Assembly: GCA_903918755.1 (NCBI GenBank)
Contig: CAIXFN010000084.1
Location: forward strand, 1-36,337
Origin: an uncultured Pedosphaera sp.
GTDB lineage: Bacteria > Verrucomicrobiota > Verrucomicrobiia > Limisphaerales > Pedosphaeraceae
Direction: 5' to 3'
DNA: 36,337 bases
This document shows, one piece after another, positions 31,303 to 36,337 of the stretch (the first letter of the stretch is position 1; each line of letters opens with the position of its first letter). Below the pieces are notes generated by a model, which saw only the letters and a program-made list of their open reading frames with translations, was not told the origin of the DNA and made no database searches. Made by a program: the position numbers and the translations under genes.

Positions 31303-33459
31303 TTAAGGCGTTCCGGGCGCGCCCACGTTTACCGCAACGCGCCACAAGGTGTCTTTGTGCAACCGGCGGGGAGTGAACAGGTTCATCGGTTTGGCCGGAG
31401 AATATTCCGCGGACCACGCCAGCAAGACGGCCTGACCGTGCTCGAGCACCGACATTAGATCCAAGCCCGGAGGCGCAATAAATTCGTAATTCATCATTCC
31501 CGGTTGGGGTTGCCCGTCGCGCGCCAATTCGCCGAGGAAGGAAGCGGCCATGCAGGTATTCGGGGGATCGCCGAGGCGCCCGCTGCCACTGGCGCCAAAC
31601 GCCTGTTGACGCATTTGAACCGCCCCTTGAAAACCACCGCCGTGCGCTTTGACATAATCCGGCAAACTCCGTCCCTGCTCCAGCCCGAAGCGGACCTTTT
31701 TGGTTTGCGCGGCACCGACTTCGCCCACATCAAAAACCCGATCTTTGATGACCAGCAAGACGTTGGTCACCGACCGGGCAAGGTGATTCAGTACCGTCAA
31801 TTGCCAGCCATTCCCCTCCGACGCCACAATCACTTCCAGCGGTCGCTCCGCGCTCAACCACCAGTCACTGATGTAGAGCTGACTGGTCCACACCGGGACG
31901 AAAATATCCGCCTTGAAATTGTCGCCGTTTTGGATCACGTCGGCCTTTTCCGCGTTCTGGCCACCGCTCCAACTGCTTTGGAACTCGCCGCGAAACGTTG
32001 AAGAATTGGCCTGGTTTTCCACCCGGTAGGTGGAATTGACGGGTGAGTAAATGGAGGCGTAGGTCCGGCCCCGCAATTCCGCCCCTTCTTTGCTGTTGAG
32101 GACGTCCACCACGTGCAGTTCATTCCATTCCGATTCGCCGGCGCGCAATTTGTAGCCGATAAAATAAATCAAGAGGGAAAACAGCACGACATAGCAGGGA
32201 AAAGTAATCCAGGTGAGCATGGGCCGCTTGATGCGCTTCAGCCAGTATTGGTCCAGCGGACCGATCACAACGAGGTAAACAATCAGCAGCAACAGCAGCC
32301 ATTCCACCGGAAGCTTGCGGACCTGCTTACTGTCGATCAACGCGCCGAAAATGCCATCGGCACTGTAGCCCCCATGCTGCATCTGCACTTCATTCAAATA
32401 AAGCCGGACGGGCACATCGGCCAGGCGCGCCCAAAGTGAGGACAGGTTCCGCCACGAATGAACCGGTTCCCGTTCCGGGCTGAACAGCAAAGCGGTGATC
32501 TGGCCCCGCCCCACCCGGCCAGTCAGGATCAGGGGGGTATCCCCCGACTGCGCCACGATCCGGGCATTCCGCGGCCGGCAGGACACCACTTGCAAGTCGG
32601 CGCGCTCGAAGGCGGGATCGGATGGTGTCTGCGAAAACGCACTGGAGGATTCCGTGTTGCCCCGGATGCCAGCGGCACTTTGCACCCAGCGCTGCAACTC
32701 CCCGTGTGCTTTCACGGTAATGACTTCGCCCAACTCGCACGGCAGCGTAGACCGCAGCCAGGGCATGGCCGTGACATCGGAGGGCTGCTCCACCGCCACA
32801 ATCAGGTGACCGCCGTTATTCAGCCAGCTCAGCAGGGCGAAAACCTGGTTGTCCTTTAATTCCAACGCCTTGTCCGAGTTCAGATACAGGGAACTGAGCC
32901 CCTCAAAAACCAGCGGGTTGTCCGGCAGCAAGGCCGGCTGAAACCGGGCGACGGCCGGCTTCAACAGCGGGTCTTTGCCCAACACGTCCCGGATCACGGG
33001 CAATCCACCCGCCGTGCGGGGCAAGGCTCCCATGATCACGGTCTCGGCGGCAATCTGGGTGCGGGGCCGGGTGCCCGGTTGTTCCGCGCGCACTTTGCCG
33101 CGACTGTCCAACAGGCGCACATCCCAACTGCTCTGGTAACGGGCGGTGGAGAAAACGGGGATCACCACCCGTTTGAGCGTTCCGGTGGGCAATTCCACTA
33201 CGAGGCGTCGGTTCTGACCCTGCGTGAGATTTCCCGCCTGCACTTCCACCACCCCGGTGAAAGTGGGACCGTCGTTTTTGATTTCGCAAATGACCGGAAA
33301 CCAACTCGCCTCAGGCACCACCCCATCGTAGCCCAGAAAAACATCAAATTGGATGGCCGCCCGAGCGGAGGTATTGGCGAGCAGGAAACCCAGGACCAAA
33401 GCCAGTAGCAGGCGAAAATGGTTCCGGCCGCCCTTCGCCGCCGGGCGCAACGCGTTCAT
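31303..33459 (-). CDS. Exported/membrane-anchored protein of the ABC operon, unknown function
   Basis: A 718-aa protein with an N-terminal signal sequence (hydrophobic 15-30, Ala-rich cleavage region near 35). It then has a beta-rich extracytoplasmic domain (FLGYDGVVPEASWFPVICEI), a region like the amidotransferase-fold domain of gliding-type ABC systems (ALLSWLNNGGHLIVAVEQ, 208-225), two membrane helices (about 385-402 and 415-436), and a C-terminal domain. The layout recalls GldG-like partners of ABC-2 exporters, but I cannot assign a family with certainty. The start at 33459 is chosen for an AAGGA site 8-12 nt upstream and the signal peptide; an ATG lies 8 codons earlier. First gene of the transport operon. 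Confidence 0.75.
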   Translation of the reverse strand: MNALRPAAKGGRNHFRLLLALVLGFLLANTSARAAIQFDVFLGYDGVVPEASWFPVICEIKNDGPTFTGVVEVQAGNLTQGQNRRLVVELPTGTLKRVVIPVFSTARYQSSWDVRLLDSRGKVRAEQPGTRPRTQIAAETVIMGALPRTAGGLPVIRDVLGKDPLLKPAVARFQPALLPDNPLVFEGLSSLYLNSDKALELKDNQVFALLSWLNNGGHLIVAVEQPSDVTAMPWLRSTLPCELGEVITVKAHGELQRWVQSAAGIRGNTESSSAFSQTPSDPAFERADLQVVSCRPRNARIVAQSGDTPLILTGRVGRGQITALLFSPEREPVHSWRNLSSLWARLADVPVRLYLNEVQMQHGGYSADGIFGALIDSKQVRKLPVEWLLLLLIVYLVVIGPLDQYWLKRIKRPMLTWITFPCYVVLFSLLIYFIGYKLRAGESEWNELHVVDVLNSKEGAELRGRTYASIYSPVNSTYRVENQANSSTFRGEFQSSWSGGQNAEKADVIQNGDNFKADIFVPVWTSQLYISDWWLSAERPLEVIVASEGNGWQLTVLNHLARSVTNVLLVIKDRVFDVGEVGAAQTKKVRFGLEQGRSLPDYVKAHGGGFQGAVQMRQQAFGASGSGRLGDPPNTCMAASFLGELARDGQPQPGMMNYEFIAPPGLDLMSVLEHGQAVLLAWSAEYSPAKPMNLFTPRRLHKDTLWRVAVNVGAPGTP

Positions 33460-33618
33460 GAGTCGAATCCTTGGCCCGGGCATTTTAGTTGAGTAATTTG
33501 AGTTCAGGCTGCTGGCGTATGCATATAACAGACCCGTGGGCGCTGGCAATGTTCAATTCAATTTGCGGTAAGGTTCCGCTTTACACCGGGCCCGCCCCAA
33601 CTTAACCATCTGGTACGC
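33460..33618. promoter_or_regulatory. Divergent promoter region
   Basis: This 159-bp region separates the divergent ABC operon and protease gene. For the minus strand a candidate promoter is TTGCCA (33544-33549) and TATATG (33522-33527) with a 16-nt spacer. No clear pair is seen for the plus strand. Confidence 0.4.
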
Positions 33619-34467
33619 ATGTTACCGAATCAGACACGGTGGCGCCCGGGTCGTCACACACAATTCGCGACGTTATTCATTTCCCTCGTGGTCGGCGTTT
33701 TCCCTTTTCTGGGAATCGCGGAAGGAGAAAAACTCCGTCCGGGGGCCGTGGCCTTACAACAATTGCTTTCCGCCACCGGGAAACTGGCGGGCAAGGATTC
33801 CTCAGGGACCTGCTTTCTGCTGCGGCCGCCGGCCAGTGCCGGGTGGCCCAACAATGTTTTCATCCTCGTTACCGCGGCTCATGCGCTCAGCGAGGTTCCG
33901 GGCGCGGAAGCCCATCTGGTCCTGCGCGATCGGCGGCCGGACGGAAGTTATCTGCGGCGCGAAATTCCCCTGCTGTTACGCTCCGGCGATCGCACCCTTT
34001 GGCGCAAGCACCCACAGGAGGATGTGGCCGTCCTTCGGTTTTCCCTCCCACGGGATGTTACCTGCGATCCGCCGAATCTTGGTCAATTGGCCCAGTCTGC
34101 GGATTTTGTCAACGGCAGCATCGCCTTGGGCACGGACACCTGGATTTTCGGATGCCCCGCACAGTTGGAAGTCAACGAAGCGGGATTCCCCGTCCTGCGG
34201 CATGGCTCCATCGCCAGCCTGCCCCTCATACCAATTGACAGCCACCGCACGTTCCTGGTGGATTTTAGTACCTTTGGGGGCGACAGCGGCGGCCCGGTGA
34301 TGCATCGGGATTCCGGAATGATCCTTGGCCTGGTTCTCGGCATGCATCGCCAAACCGACCGGACCGTGATCCCCTTTGAGGAGCGCACCGTGCACCATCC
34401 TTTGGGTTTGGCGATCGTGGCCCATGCGGGCGTCATTCGCGAGACGGTGGAATTGTTGCTCCACTGA
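33619..34467 (+). CDS. Exported trypsin-like serine protease
   Basis: A 282-aa protein with an N-terminal membrane/signal segment (FATLFISLVVGVFPFLGIAEG, about 16-36) after a basic start, indicating export. The chymotrypsin-fold triad is complete: His88 in VTAAHAL, Asp135 in EDVAVL and Ser223 in GGDSGGPV. There is no PDZ domain, so it is not a full DegP/HtrA. It may be a stand-alone periplasmic protease or bacterial trypsin-like peptidase. The gene is divergent from the ABC operon and convergent with the PQQ-propeller gene, with 38 bp between the stop codons and no obvious terminator. Confidence 0.85.
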   Translation: MLPNQTRWRPGRHTQFATLFISLVVGVFPFLGIAEGEKLRPGAVALQQLLSATGKLAGKDSSGTCFLLRPPASAGWPNNVFILVTAAHALSEVPGAEAHLVLRDRRPDGSYLRREIPLLLRSGDRTLWRKHPQEDVAVLRFSLPRDVTCDPPNLGQLAQSADFVNGSIALGTDTWIFGCPAQLEVNEAGFPVLRHGSIASLPLIPIDSHRTFLVDFSTFGGDSGGPVMHRDSGMILGLVLGMHRQTDRTVIPFEERTVHHPLGLAIVAHAGVIRETVELLLH

Positions 34468-34505
34468 GGGCGAGGAACAACTCCTACCGCGGGTGATGAG
34501 TCAGC

Positions 34506-35960
34506 TCAATGGTGCGCCGCCGGACCGAACGCGTACAATTTGGTCTGCGTCCGCAAATAGAGGTAATCCCCCGACAACGCGGGGGTTGCCAGAATACGTT
34601 CGCCGAACTCCGCCTGATGCAGGACTTTCGGGGTATCACCCCCGGCCTCCACGACGCTGAGCTTGCCATTGAGCGAGGCTACGTAAATGCGACCATCTGC
34701 GGCAACCGGCGAGGCATAGTAGGATCCAATGGCATCCAGGCGCTCTTGGGCGTAAAAGGGCTTGCCCGTCTTGCCGTCAAACGAGGACATCATGCCGCCA
34801 TCGCGAACCAGATAAAGCCGCCCATCATAGAAAATCGGCGAGGGCACGTAGGGCAAACCCTTTTCAAACTTCCAAGCCAGGTGCGTTGCCGAAATATCTC
34901 CCATTCCGTCCGGCTTGACAGCCACCAGAACGTTCGCGGCTTTGGCGGCGTGCTCCCGGACCAGGGCGTAATCCTCTTTCGAAATTTTCCCGTCGTGGTT
35001 GACATCCAAGCCGCGGACGTAGTCTCGTTCGGCGGGGTCAAATTCATCCATCGTGATCACCCCATCATGATTCTTGTCGTACTTCCCCAAGAAAGTTTCC
35101 CAGGAGGGCCAGGGAGAATCGGCCTTGCCGGGCGACCAACCGGCAAAAAACAGCAGGCCATCCCCGACCACCGGCGTGGTGCAGGCAAAACCGGTGGTAC
35201 CCTCGAACATCCAGCGTTCCTTCCCGGTCTTCAAATCGTAACCTTTGAGCCGGAGAGACCCGGGCATCACCACCTCTTCGCGGCCGCCGCTCCGCCAGAC
35301 AATCGGGGTTCCGAAGCTCCCACTGGCTTCCGGACGCGGGGCTTCCCACGCCGTCTTGCCGGTCTTCAGATCGACCGCCAGCAGGGAGGAATTTTGGTCC
35401 TGATCGCGGTTCAGCAGCACCAGATTCCCATGAATGATCGGCGACGTGCCGGAGCCATAACTGCCGCCGCTGATGGCCAGCGGCAGCGGATGCCGCCACA
35501 ATTCCTTGCCGTCAACATTGTAGCAGACCAAACCGAAGGAGCCAAAGTAGCTGACGACTCGCTCCCCATCGGTCGCGGGAGTCGAGGCGGCCGGACTGCC
35601 GTCGGTGTTGTGGTAAACCTCCAACTTGTCGGTCTTCACCGCCCCGGTCCACAAGGTCTTCCCGGTGTGGCGCTCCAGGCAAAGGGTTTCCAATTGGTCC
35701 TGCGCAAACGTGGTGAGATAAATATGTTGCCCCCAGACCGAAGGCGAAGACGGTGACCAGGGCACCTCCACCTGCCACGCCACTTCATTGGTCGGGCTGA
35801 TCTTGACCGGCGGATGAGCATGCTCCCCCACCCCGGCGGCATTCGGCCCACGGAATTGGGGCCAATTGCCGTCCGGCAATTCGATTGCCTGACCGTTTTG
35901 GCCGCCTCGGATCAGGGCGCCCGCGAGGAGGAGCGCAGAAAGCGATTTTTGGTTCATCAT
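34506..35960 (-). CDS. PQQ-like beta-propeller protein with two EF-hands
   Basis: A 484-aa probably exported protein; the N-terminus (MMNQKSLSALLLAGALIRGG) resembles a signal peptide. The WPQFRGPNAAG block (33-43) is typical of the PVC-group PQQ-repeat family, and blades with the pattern D-x-x-T-G-K-x-x-W recur (for example LERHTGKTLW, VDLKTGKTAW, YDLKTGKERW). Two canonical EF-hands, DKNHDGVITMDE (295-306) and DVNHDGKISKED (319-330), are inserted between blades and should bind calcium. The start is one of two adjacent ATG codons at 35960/35957; an upstream in-frame extension covers repeat DNA and is rejected. The ligand is unknown; it may be a scaffold or a dehydrogenase-like protein. Confidence 0.85.
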   Translation of the reverse strand: MMNQKSLSALLLAGALIRGGQNGQAIELPDGNWPQFRGPNAAGVGEHAHPPVKISPTNEVAWQVEVPWSPSSPSVWGQHIYLTTFAQDQLETLCLERHTGKTLWTGAVKTDKLEVYHNTDGSPAASTPATDGERVVSYFGSFGLVCYNVDGKELWRHPLPLAISGGSYGSGTSPIIHGNLVLLNRDQDQNSSLLAVDLKTGKTAWEAPRPEASGSFGTPIVWRSGGREEVVMPGSLRLKGYDLKTGKERWMFEGTTGFACTTPVVGDGLLFFAGWSPGKADSPWPSWETFLGKYDKNHDGVITMDEFDPAERDYVRGLDVNHDGKISKEDYALVREHAAKAANVLVAVKPDGMGDISATHLAWKFEKGLPYVPSPIFYDGRLYLVRDGGMMSSFDGKTGKPFYAQERLDAIGSYYASPVAADGRIYVASLNGKLSVVEAGGDTPKVLHQAEFGERILATPALSGDYLYLRTQTKLYAFGPAAHH

Positions 35961-36337
35961 AAGTTGGGCTGTTTCGGGCGGGAGACAATGGCACAAAAGC
36001 CTGCCCTTGGCAATCGCGGGCGAATTGCGCTGAGAATGCGCCCAAGCGGCGGCAAAGGAATCAGGTGAAGGGGGGGCTTGGAAGCGGTGTGAATTGACCG
36101 TCTGGAACCTGGAATTGGGACAAGGGGGGGGACTTCTTAACAGAAGCACGCTAAGTTCGCGAAGGTGAGCCACCCGAAAAAATTGCCGAGCCGAATTTTT
36201 AGCCGCGAAAATGCGGGTATGTGTTTTGTCAACCGACCGCGTGGATTTTTTCCTCTTTTTTCTTCTGAGCACTCAATTGGAAAGAGAAGACGACGAATAG
36301 CTAGCGCTCTCGCCGCCCTCCCTTCCCTTTTCTTGGG
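35961..36337. other. Upstream region of the PQQ-propeller gene
   Basis: About 375 bp to the window edge without a credible gene. It contains an inverted composite repeat (36095-36165) related to those in the repeat island. The remainder shows G/C runs and an A/T-rich part near 36180-36290 but no assignable feature. Confidence 0.5.
36095..36165 (-). repeat. Composite repeat, inverted copy C
   Basis: Read on the minus strand: head CCTTCGCGAACTTAGCGTGC then TTCTGTTAAGAA, about 14 nt, then tail CCAGGTTCCAGACGGTCAA. This is the same head-tail order as at 12640-12716 and 13269-13337, 23 kb away and in opposite orientation, showing the unit is dispersed. Confidence 0.6.

Noticed and set aside
35961-36272. 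N-terminal extension of the PQQ-propeller gene by about 104 codons
   Set aside because: The extension reads through a dispersed repeat and lacks a signal sequence; the start at 35960 gives a proper signal peptide.

Overview
The window is a GC-rich bacterial chromosome segment with about eighteen confident protein genes, one edge of a CRISPR array and a 3-kb gene-free repeat island. There is no rRNA or tRNA gene to fix taxonomy. The gene content (subtype I-G CRISPR-Cas, class II B12-dependent ribonucleotide reductase, LuxC/LuxE-type acyl reduction pair, PQQ-propeller protein with EF-hands, many dispersed intergenic repeats, weak Shine-Dalgarno usage) fits a free-living Gram-negative of the PVC group, most likely Verrucomicrobiota. 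That assignment is inference, not something the sequence proves.

Region 1 (1-10330, minus strand): a complete subtype I-G (formerly I-U) CRISPR-Cas locus. Transcription order is csb1 (Cas7), csb2 (Cas5-Cas6 fusion), cas3 with a C-terminal HD nuclease, a small Cas8-like Csb3 subunit, a cas4-cas1 fusion, cas2, a leader and then the first repeat. The array itself runs off the left edge. csb2/cas3/csb3 are joined by ATGA stop-start overlaps. The leader carries a boxA-like antitermination motif and nested inverted repeats. Just upstream of csb1 lies a 63-codon stub that looks like the N-terminus of a second, deleted helicase, preceded by an unassigned 101-aa gene.

Region 2 (10664-13745): a gene-free, repeat-built island. 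It contains two diverged copies of a roughly 450-bp element, each with the same 12-mer boxA as the CRISPR leader and a long hairpin, plus many copies of short modular repeats. One composite of these recurs inverted at 36.1 kb.

Region 3 (13746-18358, minus): a tight operon of a LuxE-like acyl-activating protein, an MFS transporter, a LuxC-like acyl-CoA reductase and QueD, preceded by a solitary UPF0175-type small protein.

Region 4 (18485-23502, plus): the ribosome-assembly GTPase Der, then nrdJ behind a promoter whose spacer holds an NrdR box. nrdJ ends at a strong intrinsic terminator.

Region 5 (23501-33459, minus): a 10-kb transport operon. It encodes a signal-anchored periplasmic/membrane protein, one ABC ATPase and four consecutive permeases, each an internally duplicated ABC-2 type protein. 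Region 6 (33619-36337): an exported trypsin-like serine protease, and a convergent PQQ-propeller protein with two embedded EF-hands, whose upstream region carries the dispersed repeat.

The observations most worth following up are the paired boxA/hairpin elements of the island, the modular repeat family, the four-permease/one-ATPase operon, and the LuxE-MFS-LuxC-QueD operon.
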